From Traorella massiliensis (GTDB lineage Bacteria > Bacillota_I > Bacilli_A > Erysipelotrichales > Erysipelotrichaceae), in contig NZ_LT629969.1 in assembly GCF_900104665.1 (NCBI RefSeq), forward strand, positions 527,560 to 590,212: a DNA stretch of 62,653 nucleotides, written 5' to 3'. Each line of letters opens with the position of its first letter. The first letter of the stretch is position 1. This document shows, piece after piece, positions 7,746 through 19,792 of the stretch. The position numbers and the translations under genes are program-made. The notes under the pieces were generated by a model. It searched no databases. It was not told the DNA's origin and worked only from the letters and a program-made list of their open reading frames with translations.

Positions 7746-8919
7746 GGTACATGTTGAAACCTATTATGCTTCTTTAAATAAAAAGAATGAAGAGTTATGT
7801 GGAGATAAAGTTAAGATCTTACGTAATGAAAAAAGCTGCATCGTTGTTTTAAGCGATGGTCTAGGAAGTGGTGTAAAAGCCAATGTGCTAGCAACACTAA
7901 CGAGTGAAATTATTGCGACAATGTTGAATGAAGGTGCAGAATTAAGTGATGCCATTGAAACGATCATCAATACATTGCCAGTATGCAGTGAGCGTAAGGT
8001 TGCTTACTCAACCTTTACGGTTTGTCAGGTTTTTTATGACGGACGTGTATTTATGGCAGAATATGATGGTCCGGAAGCTATCGTTTTAAGAAATGGCAGG
8101 GAGTTAAAACTTGAAAAAGAAATACTTTATCAGCAGGATAAAAAAGTAAAAACTTGCAGTTTTACATGTGAACCTAATGACCGTATCATTTTTTTCTCCG
8201 ATGGTATTGTTCATGCGGGGATTGGAAGCATTTTAAATTTAGGATGGGATCATAAAGAAATCGTACAACATATTGAAACAATGCATCGTTCAGCAGATAC
8301 AGCTCGTAAAACATGTATGAATTTGCTTTTAGCTGTAAATGATCTTTATCAAGGATTGCCTGGAGATGATTCAACGGTCGCTGTTGTTAAGATGCTGCCA
8401 CCTAAACAAAGCATCGTAGTAGTAGGGCCACCAGCTAGCAAAGAAGATGACAATGATGTCGTAATGAAGCTGATGAAGGCTACTGGAAAGAAGATTGTTT
8501 GTGGTGGTAGTACTTCACAGATGGTTGCACGTGTTTTAAATGAAGAAATTCGTATGCCGGATGCATTGGATTTTCTTGGAGATATTCCGCCTATTGCTTT
8601 TATTGATGGCATTGATCTTGTGACTGAAGGTGCTATTACTTTAAAAAAAGTATTAGAGTATTTAAGGGAATGTAACGCTTCTAGAGAATATCTTAATAAC
8701 TTTATGGATGGTGAAAAAGGAGATGGTGCATTTCTTCTTACTCATATGCTGATTTGTGATTGTTCTGCTATCCATTTTATCCAAGGAAAAGCTGACAATA
8801 TTGCTCATGCTTCGATTAACTATTCACCGATTTCATTAGGTAAAAAGATAAGAACGGTAGAAAAAATTGGTGATGAACTGAAGAAATTAGGAAAAATTGT
8901 TACATACGAGCAAATATAA
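7738..8919 (+). CDS. SpoIIE/PP2C-type serine phosphatase of the hydrogenase operon
   Basis: This 393-residue protein has an N-terminal PP2C-like domain (about 1-220) with the metal-binding motifs LSDGLGSG, FFSDGIVHAG and GDDSTVAVV. These match SpoIIE/RsbU-type phosphatases that dephosphorylate Ser/Thr proteins. The C-terminal 170 residues (from SIVVVGPPASK) form an additional conserved-looking domain that I cannot name. Overlap with the sensory hydrogenase gene points to a two-protein H2-signalling pair in which H-cluster/PAS state controls phosphatase activity. No anti-sigma or anti-anti-sigma partner is nearby, so its substrate is unknown. Confidence 0.8.
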   Translation: MDKVHVETYYASLNKKNEELCGDKVKILRNEKSCIVVLSDGLGSGVKANVLATLTSEIIATMLNEGAELSDAIETIINTLPVCSERKVAYSTFTVCQVFYDGRVFMAEYDGPEAIVLRNGRELKLEKEILYQQDKKVKTCSFTCEPNDRIIFFSDGIVHAGIGSILNLGWDHKEIVQHIETMHRSADTARKTCMNLLLAVNDLYQGLPGDDSTVAVVKMLPPKQSIVVVGPPASKEDDNDVVMKLMKATGKKIVCGGSTSQMVARVLNEEIRMPDALDFLGDIPPIAFIDGIDLVTEGAITLKKVLEYLRECNASREYLNNFMDGEKGDGAFLLTHMLICDCSAIHFIQGKADNIAHASINYSPISLGKKIRTVEKIGDELKKLGKIVTYEQI

Positions 8920-8940
8920 GCAAAACATGACAAAATCTTT

Positions 8941-8966
8941 CATCTCTATTTTTTAAAATAGAGATG
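8941..8966. repeat. Perfect 12-base hairpin between phosphatase gene and unknown ORF
   Basis: CATCTCTATTTT (8941-8952) and AAAATAGAGATG (8955-8966) are perfect inverse complements with a 2-base gap. There is no T-run after it on the plus strand, and its right arm almost touches the start of the next gene (8976). It may limit read-through or ribosome access rather than act as a classical terminator. Confidence 0.45.
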
Positions 8967-8975
8967 GGTGATTGA

Positions 8976-9350
8976 ATGAGTTATACATGTATCGCCTGTA
9001 GTGAAACCACTATGGGCATTTTTTTAGGAAAAGAAAAAGCTTTATTTTTACTTTTTGAAATGAGTGAAGAACAAAGAGATGTTTTCTTATATTCTTTTGT
9101 GAGTTATGAAATGATTTCTAAGTGTCTTCATTTTTATACAAAGGAATATTTAGAAATATTTGAAAATAAAATATATTATAAAAATCATTGGCTTGCTTTT
9201 TATAAACATAAGATAGAAACAGATGATATTTATACAAATATTTTATTTGATTATATGAAAAGAGTGCATCGTATCTGGTGCTGTATGGATGAGAGCGGTA
9301 AAGTGGTATGGATAAAGACTTGTAAAGTCATAGAAAATTGTGTAAAATAA
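8976..9350 (+). CDS. Hypothetical protein, 124 residues
   Basis: I do not recognise this protein. It is small, without signal peptide or membrane segment, rich in Phe, Tyr and His, and carries six cysteines, including the N-terminal pair CIAC and the doublet WCCMDES near residue 106. The Cys content and the position 57 bases after the hydrogenase operon hint at a redox or metal role, but that is a guess. The start has only a weak ribosome site (GGTGATTG) overlapping the preceding hairpin, so expression may be low or controlled by that hairpin. It reads in the same direction as the operon and as the yneF-like gene behind it. Confidence 0.5.
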   Translation: MSYTCIACSETTMGIFLGKEKALFLLFEMSEEQRDVFLYSFVSYEMISKCLHFYTKEYLEIFENKIYYKNHWLAFYKHKIETDDIYTNILFDYMKRVHRIWCCMDESGKVVWIKTCKVIENCVK

Positions 9351-9371
9351 GATAGGTAACGGAGGTGTATT

Positions 9372-9590
9372 ATGGGAGATATTTGGACATCTATTCTGTA
9401 TACATTGATTGGTTTGGTTATTGGTGGAGGTTTAGGATTCTATTTCACCAGAAGATATTTTATCAAACAGCTAAAAGAACATCCTCCAATCAATGAAAAA
9501 ATGATTCGTGCAATGTTCTTGCAGATGGGAAGAAAACCATCAGAAGCACAGATTCGTCAGATCATGAAATCAATGGAACAAGCAAGATAA
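9372..9590 (+). CDS. YneF-family (UPF0154) small membrane protein
   Basis: This 72-residue protein has an N-terminal membrane helix (ILYTLIGLVIGGGLGFYF), a short basic stretch (RRYFIKQ) and a cytosolic helix with PPINEKMIRAMFLQMGRKPS, the hallmark of the UPF0154/YneF family found across Bacillota. The function is unknown. It has its own GGAGGTG ribosome site and is followed directly by a terminator. Confidence 0.85.
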   Translation: MGDIWTSILYTLIGLVIGGGLGFYFTRRYFIKQLKEHPPINEKMIRAMFLQMGRKPSEAQIRQIMKSMEQAR

Positions 9591-9612
9591 AGACCGAAAG
9601 GTCTTTTTTCTT
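9591..9612 (+). terminator. Terminator of the yneF-like gene
   Basis: AGACC-GAAA-GGTCT (9591-9604) with a stable tetraloop is followed by TTTTTTC. It begins immediately after the stop codon. Confidence 0.8.
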
Positions 9613-9620
9613 AATATATA

Positions 9621-9653
9621 AAATCCCATCTGTTTAGATTTCAGATGGGATTT
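9621..9653 (-). terminator. Terminator of the flavodoxin gene
   Basis: The 12-base arms AAATCCCATCTG (9621-9632) and CAGATGGGATTT (9642-9653) form a strong hairpin just beyond the stop of the minus-strand flavodoxin gene. On that strand it is followed by a T-rich tail. With the preceding hairpin it insulates two convergent genes. Confidence 0.7.
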
Positions 9654-9656
9654 AGA

Positions 9657-10166
9657 TTAGATTTTATTAACTATTAAAGAAATCCATTCTTTTGCATGAT
9701 TACGATCATCATCATTAGGATGATCAAGAGCTTCATCAAAATTTTCAATACTAACTTTTAATCTTGCATCATCTGGATGTTCTCTCATCATTTGAACATA
9801 TCTGTCTTTTACCTGTAAGGGCATTTTTCCTTGACAGAAAAAATATCCTAATATTTGATTTGAATCATCAATGTGCTCTTTTACTCTCGAAAACAAAGTC
9901 TGATAATATTTCTCGTCTTTTCCATAACCAGCTGTTCCAAAATAGGCAATTTTTTTATTTTTTAACTTTTGAATAGAATCAAGGATCTTGCTATCTGCAT
10001 TTCCTTTATCTGTCCATGAACCAATAATATAAAGATCAGCTTCAATCGTTTCTTGTTTAGGTGAACCGAAATAGACGATATCTTTATCTTTTAGCTGTTC
10101 ATAAATTGCCTTGGCAATTATCTCGGTATTTTTTGTCTTACTGACATAAATGATAGCTATTTTCAT
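9657..10166 (-). CDS. Flavodoxin-family protein
   Basis: This 169-residue protein has the flavodoxin FMN-phosphate loop at its N-terminus (YVSKTKNTE) and later flavin-contact strands (YIIGSWTDKG and IAYFGTAGYG). It should be a small FMN electron carrier or an FMN-dependent reductase subunit. The C-terminal part (PLQVKDRYVQMMREHPDD) is typical of a subfamily that includes BilS, a partner of bilirubin reductase. No BilR-like gene is present here, so I do not assign that role. It lies 13 bases after plsY on the same strand and is probably co-transcribed. Confidence 0.75.
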   Translation of the reverse strand: MKIAIIYVSKTKNTEIIAKAIYEQLKDKDIVYFGSPKQETIEADLYIIGSWTDKGNADSKILDSIQKLKNKKIAYFGTAGYGKDEKYYQTLFSRVKEHIDDSNQILGYFFCQGKMPLQVKDRYVQMMREHPDDARLKVSIENFDEALDHPNDDDRNHAKEWISLIVNKI

Positions 10167-10179
10167 ATTGAACTCCTTT

Positions 10180-10779
10180 TTAAAGCCATTTAACTTTATT
10201 TTCTGTATGATTTCTGATTCTTTGAATATTCGGAATATGACGATAAATAATGAGAATATCTAATAAGACACTGGCAGTAAGTACCAAGGCAGAAGCCTGA
10301 ATGATAAGCAGCGAAATCGTGCTGGCAACTGCTGCAACCATGCTAGACAGAGAAACCATTTTAGAAATAAACAAAGTAATAAGGAAGGCAGCTAAAGGTA
10401 ATACAAAGCATAGCCAGTTGTGAGTTGTGAAAATTGCAATGGCTAGTAGAAAACCAAACATGCTGGCAGCCGCTTTTCCACCCTTAAAATGAGCAAATAT
10501 CGGAAAGCAATGTCCTACGCATACTGCAAGTCCGCACCATATAGAAGCATTTTGGGAATAAATTGATACGATACCAACAGGGATAAAAGCTTTTAATGCA
10601 TCTAATATAATCACGCTGATGCCGGCTTTTTTACCTAAGACTCTTCCGGCATTGGTTCCTCCTAAATTGCCTGACCCAAACTGGCGTATATCGGTGTGAT
10701 AGAAAACCTTTCCGATTACTAAGGCAAAGGGAATGGATCCCAATAAATATCCAAATAAAACTGATAAGAAGTAAATCAT
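10180..10779 (-). CDS. plsY: Glycerol-3-phosphate acyltransferase PlsY
   Basis: This 199-residue integral membrane protein has the PlsY motifs GSGNLGGTNAGRVLGKKAG (about 37-55) and HCFPIFAHFKGGKAAA (about 89-104). It transfers an acyl group from acyl-phosphate to glycerol-3-phosphate in the first step of phospholipid synthesis. Length and five-helix hydrophobicity are normal. It diverges from parE, as in many Bacillota, with a roughly 100-base shared promoter region. The ribosome site AAAAGGGGTG precedes the ATG. Confidence 0.95.
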   Translation of the reverse strand: MIYFLSVLFGYLLGSIPFALVIGKVFYHTDIRQFGSGNLGGTNAGRVLGKKAGISVIILDALKAFIPVGIVSIYSQNASIWCGLAVCVGHCFPIFAHFKGGKAAASMFGFLLAIAIFTTHNWLCFVLPLAAFLITLFISKMVSLSSMVAAVASTISLLIIQASALVLTASVLLDILIIYRHIPNIQRIRNHTENKVKWL

Positions 10780-10816
10780 TGCATCACCCCTTTTCTATTG
10801 TATCATTTTTCATTAA

Positions 10817-15264
<4,448 letters not shown>

Positions 15265-15266
<2 letters not shown>

Positions 15267-15293
15267 ACTGCTCATCGAGCAGTTTTTTCTTTT
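15265..15293 (+). terminator. Terminator of parE-parC
   Basis: AACTGCTC-ATC-GAGCAGTT (15266-15284) is followed by six T residues and a T-rich tail, and begins at the parC stop codon. Confidence 0.85.
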
Positions 15294-15346
15294 CTCATGG
15301 AAATATAGAGTGAAATGGTTTATAATTAAAATAAGGAAGTGATAGT

Positions 15347-15589
15347 ATGAACAAACGTGTCATAGCAGGATGTGTACTTATCTCAGCTGCAGCTATTGGC
15401 TGCATTTGGGTAATAAAAGAATATAAAGAGATGAAAATGATGAAAAACGATCTGGAGAATCATCCTTTATATCGTGCTGAAAAACAGGCTGTGCGTTTAA
15501 AAAATAGAAAAGATGTGAAAACAGTAAAGGTATCTGAAAATGCATCGTTAAAAAGCAAGCTTTTAGCATGCTATGAAATTTTGAGGTAA
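15347..15589 (+). CDS. Small single-pass membrane protein, unknown function
   Basis: This 80-residue protein has one N-terminal membrane helix (VIAGCVLISAAAIGCIWVI) and a basic, helical cytosolic tail. No family is recognised. It has a GGAAGTG ribosome site and ends 4 bases before the downstream permease gene, so the two are very likely one transcript. It could be an accessory subunit of that permease, but only proximity supports this. Confidence 0.6.
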   Translation: MNKRVIAGCVLISAAAIGCIWVIKEYKEMKMMKNDLENHPLYRAEKQAVRLKNRKDVKTVKVSENASLKSKLLACYEILR

Positions 15590-15593
15590 CTCT

Positions 15594-16757
15594 ATGAATT
15601 TCTTAAAAAATCATGAAACAAGACGTATTTTATTTATTATAACATTTACAGTTTTATTGACAGCTGCTGTTTTTCATATGGATGTGATCATGAATACGGT
15701 TGATGTGATCCTTTCTATTACATATCCATTTATCGTTGGAGGTATCATTGCCTTTATTCTTAATGTCGTACTGCGTCAGCTAGAATTAAAACTGTTTAAA
15801 AATGTATCTTTCCAAACAAAAAAAGGCCGTTCATTCAAACGTCCGATATGTTTAGTACTTACCATTATTATTGTTCTTTTTGTGTTGTTTGTGGTAGCCT
15901 TTTTATTAGTTCCCCGCTTTGTAGAGGCGATTATTGCGATCGTGGAACAACTAAGTATCTTCATACCACAGGCACAGCAGTTTTTTGAAAAACTGCTTGC
16001 AGATAATGAGGATGCTGTTCGTTTTATTGAATCACTTAATATAGATTATGAGGCCATGTTTAGACAGGTGACAAATTTTCTTAGCCGCTCTGCAAGTGAT
16101 CTGATTTCAAATGCATTCAATATAGTATCTTCATTTGCTGGAACCCTGTTCTCATTCTTTATTTCTTTTATCTTTGCGACTTATTTATTGATTCAAAAAG
16201 AAAAACTTTCTTTACAGCTAAGATTAGTGATGAAAGCGGTATTGTCTGAAAGAAGACAACAACAGGTTGAACGTGTTTTGGCATTGTCTTTTGATACATT
16301 TACTAATTTTGTAAGTGGTCAGGGATTAGAAGCAGTTGTACTGGGGACACTCGTGGGGTCTTGCTGCTGGATTTTTGGGCTGTCTTATTCTTCAGTTGTT
16401 GGTGTCATTGCTGCGCTTTGTTCATTCATACCGATGTTTGGCAGCATGATCGCACTTGTTGTCGGAACTTTGATTCAGTTAATTGTTTCACCATATCAAG
16501 CGCTGTTCTTCCTTTTTATGATGGTAATTATCCAACAGATCGATGGCAATCTGATTTATCCTCATATCATGGGAAATAGAATCGGCTTACCTCCAATGTA
16601 TGTGCTGATTGCTTTCTCTGTAGGAGGAAGTCTGATGGGATTATTTGGTATGCTGCTGTTCATCCCTATTACAAGTATTTTATATGACTTATTCCGTGAT
16701 TGGGTATATGAGCGTATTGCGAAAAAAGAAAAAGATTCAAAACAGGAAATAGTTTAA
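15594..16757 (+). CDS. AI-2E (DUF20/PerM) family membrane permease
   Basis: This 387-residue protein has about eight hydrophobic segments and the family hallmark near the C-terminus (QQIDGNLIYPHIMGNRIGLP). A large amphipathic middle (about 120-200) is typical. The family includes TqsA (AI-2 export) and Na+/Li+-H+ antiporter-like members, so the substrate cannot be read from sequence. It follows the small membrane protein by 4 bases and ends before a bidirectional terminator. Confidence 0.85.
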   Translation: MNFLKNHETRRILFIITFTVLLTAAVFHMDVIMNTVDVILSITYPFIVGGIIAFILNVVLRQLELKLFKNVSFQTKKGRSFKRPICLVLTIIIVLFVLFVVAFLLVPRFVEAIIAIVEQLSIFIPQAQQFFEKLLADNEDAVRFIESLNIDYEAMFRQVTNFLSRSASDLISNAFNIVSSFAGTLFSFFISFIFATYLLIQKEKLSLQLRLVMKAVLSERRQQQVERVLALSFDTFTNFVSGQGLEAVVLGTLVGSCCWIFGLSYSSVVGVIAALCSFIPMFGSMIALVVGTLIQLIVSPYQALFFLFMMVIIQQIDGNLIYPHIMGNRIGLPPMYVLIAFSVGGSLMGLFGMLLFIPITSILYDLFRDWVYERIAKKEKDSKQEIV

Positions 16758-16782
16758 AGAAAAATATTATTAAATGTATACA

Positions 16783-16814
16783 AAAAAGATTAGTTCAATA
16801 TGACTAATCTTTTT
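16783..16814. terminator. Bidirectional terminator
   Basis: AAAAAGATTAGT (16783-16794) and ACTAATCTTTTT (16803-16814) are perfect 12-base complements with flanking A and T runs. They can terminate both the permease transcript and the convergent DUF308/papain-like gene, whose stop overlaps the right arm. Confidence 0.85.
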
Positions 16815-18138
16815 ATTCGAACTCTTTATAAGGGTCATTATCATCATCTTCACCAATATCATAGTTATGGATACTATAGATTTCTTTGCTGACAACATTA
16901 CTGGAAGCTCGCTTAAATTCACCTTCGAGATAGTCTAAATAAGTTCCAGGTGTTATGATTCCCACCATTTTTACGATATCTACATTTTTTCCAATGATAT
17001 CATCTACAAAGCGTACACAATTGTTTCCAAAAACATAATATGTTTTAAAAGGACCGCTTTTAAATTTATAAAGGATACCTTTTGCTTCATTGTAAATTTG
17101 ATGAACATGAAGATCAATGCTAGGAGAATTTTTCTTTAAGGGATGGTGAATAAATTCGGGATCCCAAGGGATGATTGTTTCATCTAAATGATGTAACTGT
17201 TCACGAACGCTTTCTTTTTGTTCTTCACTTAATTTTAAGCCAAAGACAAAAAGTGTTTTATGACATCTTTTCAGACAAAAGCGAATGTAGGCATCCCGAT
17301 CTTTGGTTTTAAAGAGAACACCATCACCGATCATGGAAAAAAACTTCTCGCTTTTACCATCATAATTTCCATAAGAATAAAGTGTTCCATCAAACATAAA
17401 ATCAGCATGTCCTAAAGTATTAAATCCATTGTGTGAAGCGTGAATAAATATTTCAAAATCATGGCTTTGATTGATCCATCCTTCAGCTAATGGTTCATTT
17501 GGCTGATCACGGTAATAACGATTAACACGATTGAGCCACATGTTTGGAATAAAACAGTCAATGATGGCAGGTAAACAGACACGGATCTTAGGATTATTCG
17601 CATTTTTAAAAAATAAATCAGTAAGAGCATTCAGCATCATGCTTCCACCCCAGATCATAAAGTATCCAGCGATGAGATAAACAGAAGCATCCCAGTCATA
17701 AATAAATGAAATCATAAAAAAACATCCGGCTATCAGTGATATGATAGACAATGCAAGAGATTTATCTCTTGTATGCTGCTGTTTCAGAATGAAATAGTTA
17801 ATGAGATAAATCAATGAAGAAAGAAGAAGGTAAATTGCCACGATGAGTGAAAGCATATTGAGTGGCAGATTTGGGAATGATACAATAAATATACCAAGTA
17901 TGATTTCTACGATTGCTCTAAAAAAATGATCTTTTCTTTCGCTTTTCTTACGCCATCCTTTCCATATATGAAAAAAACCAATAAAGGTCAAAATAGAAGC
18001 CGTTAAATAGATGAAACGGTAATAATCATTTGGTGTAGCAGTAAGTATAAAAATACCTAATGCAAAAGTAACAACCCCGGATAGAAAGGTTGTCGCAATA
18101 TCAAATAAACGCTGAGATCCTTTACTTAATTGAACCAT
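16813..18138 (-). CDS. DUF308/HdeD-like membrane domain fused to a permuted papain-like domain
   Basis: The first 190 or so of 441 residues contain about six membrane helices in three pairs, as in HdeD/DUF308 proteins. The rest is soluble and has two conserved-looking motifs in permuted order: a His motif (FNTLGHADFMFDGTLYSYG, about 240-258) and a later Cys motif (VFGNNCVRFVDDIIG, about 380-394). His before Cys is the order of permuted NlpC/P60 or YiiX/DUF4105-type papain-fold hydrolases. I infer a membrane-tethered amidase, peptidase or acyltransferase. The tail is very acidic (DIGEDDDNDP). The membrane-domain call is firm; the enzyme call is inference from motif order. Confidence 0.6.
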   Translation of the reverse strand: MVQLSKGSQRLFDIATTFLSGVVTFALGIFILTATPNDYYRFIYLTASILTFIGFFHIWKGWRKKSERKDHFFRAIVEIILGIFIVSFPNLPLNMLSLIVAIYLLLSSLIYLINYFILKQQHTRDKSLALSIISLIAGCFFMISFIYDWDASVYLIAGYFMIWGGSMMLNALTDLFFKNANNPKIRVCLPAIIDCFIPNMWLNRVNRYYRDQPNEPLAEGWINQSHDFEIFIHASHNGFNTLGHADFMFDGTLYSYGNYDGKSEKFFSMIGDGVLFKTKDRDAYIRFCLKRCHKTLFVFGLKLSEEQKESVREQLHHLDETIIPWDPEFIHHPLKKNSPSIDLHVHQIYNEAKGILYKFKSGPFKTYYVFGNNCVRFVDDIIGKNVDIVKMVGIITPGTYLDYLEGEFKRASSNVVSKEIYSIHNYDIGEDDDNDPYKEFE

Positions 18139-18208
18139 AGGCTATATTATAGTCTATCTTTTTTAACTTGTCTATCGTTCCTTTTCATTCTAAGGGTTTT
18201 GTATAAAT

Positions 18209-18232
18209 AAAAAGCGGATTTCTCCGCTTTTT
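18209..18232 (-). terminator. Terminator of hpf
   Basis: AAAAAGCGGA (18209-18218) and TCCGCTTTTT (18223-18232) form a 10-base stem with a 4-base loop. The arm overlaps the hpf stop codon. It is symmetrical enough to work from either direction. Confidence 0.8.
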
Positions 18233-18752
18233 ATTCAACTTCAATACATCCATATCCGCCATCATGTCTAGCATAGACAACGTTGATCTCATGTGTTTCG
18301 TCATCTCGATAAATGAAGAAATCATGTCCTAACATTTCCATACGCATAATAGCTTCTTCCAGATCCATTTCCACAACAGAAATAGATTTTGTTCTTACAT
18401 AGACATCTTCCTCTTTTTCACTTTCATTTTCTAAAAATGATAAAGCAAGTTTATCTTTATGCTTTCTTTCCAGACGGGTTTTCTGTCTACGAATCTGATC
18501 TTCAAGCTTATCGATTGCCAGATCAACTGCAGCATAGAAGTCTTTATGTGTAACTTCTGCACGCAGAACAGCAAGTTTTGTTGGTATAGTAATCTCGACT
18601 TTCACATCATTAGGATGTATCTTAACTACCACATTTGCAGTCAGATTTTCATCAATGATGAGATATTTATCGAGAAATTTTAGCTTGTTCTCAACTTTTT
18701 CCTGCATCCCTTGTGTAATTGTAATATTTTTCCCATAGATTTGGACTTTCAT
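18231..18752 (-). CDS. hpf: Ribosome hibernation-promoting factor, long form
   Basis: This 173-residue protein has the N-terminal YfiA/HPF domain (MKVQIYGKNITITQGMQEKV, with a basic DQIRRQKTRLERKH helix at about 90) and the C-terminal dimerisation domain of long HPF (VVEMDLEEAIMRMEMLGHDFFIYRD). It joins 70S ribosomes into inactive 100S dimers in stationary phase. Length is normal for the long form. It is monocistronic, with a GGAGGGA ribosome site and its own terminator. Confidence 0.95.
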   Translation of the reverse strand: MKVQIYGKNITITQGMQEKVENKLKFLDKYLIIDENLTANVVVKIHPNDVKVEITIPTKLAVLRAEVTHKDFYAAVDLAIDKLEDQIRRQKTRLERKHKDKLALSFLENESEKEEDVYVRTKSISVVEMDLEEAIMRMEMLGHDFFIYRDDETHEINVVYARHDGGYGCIEVE

Positions 18753-18856
18753 TAAAATCCCTCCTTCTCTATATCTACATTATACGGGATTCTAATCAGA
18801 TAAATAGTCTATTATTTTTGTGAAATTATGGTATAATATAGATGCTAACGGGTTTA

Positions 18857-19792
18857 TTATCTAAGATATTGAGAAAAGCGATCAATAACATTCTGATAAG
18901 CAATTTTTTTAATTTCACAATCACTAAAGTGATTGTTTTTTAATGCCTGAATGAAATTTTGGGCATAAGAAGCATCTTTCATATCATTAATAATATAATC
19001 AGCATCTTCTTCACCAAAAAAATCCATAAAATCAAAACCGCATGCGAGATGATCGATACCTACAAGATTTTTAATGTAAGCGGCATGCTTAGCAAGTGCA
19101 TCTACATTGACCTTTGTCAGATCATGGTCAATAAAATAAGCACAGCTGTTCATACCAATAAGCCCGCCTTTTGCAGCTATGGCACGAATCTGTTCATCTT
19201 TTAAATTACGAGGATGATTACACAGGGTGTAGGCATTCGAATGAGTAGCGATAACGAAACCTTTGGAACAGTCTAAAATATCCCAAAAGGTCTTTTCATT
19301 CGCATGAGAAACATCAATGACCATATGCAATTGATCCATTTTTGAAATAACATTGCGACCCATTTCACTCAATCCATGGTCAGGATTGCCCTTTACCCCG
19401 CTTGCTAATGCATTTTCTTCATTCCAGCAAAGACTTGCTAAACGAATACCATGCTTATACATCCATTCAATCGCTTCACATTCGTTTTCTTTAATACCAC
19501 ACATTCCTTCAACGCTCATTAAAGCTAAAGGACGATCGCTTTTTAAGTCATTGCCAGAAAGAACTCTTTGCCATACATTCTGGTGCTCAAGTTCATTTTC
19601 TAGCGTTAAGATCATTTCCTGCATTTCTTCATACGTTTCTTTACCGCTGAAAAATGATGCCATTGCAATTGCACTGACTTCACCTTTAAGACATTTATCA
19701 CTATGTCTGGTCAATAAGACATTGTCTTTTCCAAGATGATGCTGATTTAAAACATCAGAACCAATATCCGCATGTAAATCAAAGATTCTCAT
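18857..19792 (-). CDS. Membrane dipeptidase, M19 family
   Basis: This protein of 311 residues from the chosen start is a zinc dipeptidase-like enzyme. It has the metal-ligand motif FDLHADIG at the N-terminus, the Glu of MSVEGMCG, and later IDVSHANEKTF, IATHSNAY and GCAYFIDH-type segments matching the M19 binuclear site. I prefer the ATG at 19792 because GGAG lies 6 bases upstream; an ATG at 19802-19804 has no ribosome site. Its start overlaps the end of the upstream phospholipase-like gene by 14 bases, so the pair is translationally coupled. It probably cleaves dipeptides or D-amino-acid dipeptides. Confidence 0.88.
   Translation of the reverse strand: MRIFDLHADIGSDVLNQHHLGKDNVLLTRHSDKCLKGEVSAIAMASFFSGKETYEEMQEMILTLENELEHQNVWQRVLSGNDLKSDRPLALMSVEGMCGIKENECEAIEWMYKHGIRLASLCWNEENALASGVKGNPDHGLSEMGRNVISKMDQLHMVIDVSHANEKTFWDILDCSKGFVIATHSNAYTLCNHPRNLKDEQIRAIAAKGGLIGMNSCAYFIDHDLTKVNVDALAKHAAYIKNLVGIDHLACGFDFMDFFGEEDADYIINDMKDASYAQNFIQALKNNHFSDCEIKKIAYQNVIDRFSQYLR

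Noticed and set aside
9657-10166. Assignment of the flavodoxin as BilS (bilirubin reduction).
   Set aside because: The resemblance is general and no BilR-like reductase or regulator is nearby.
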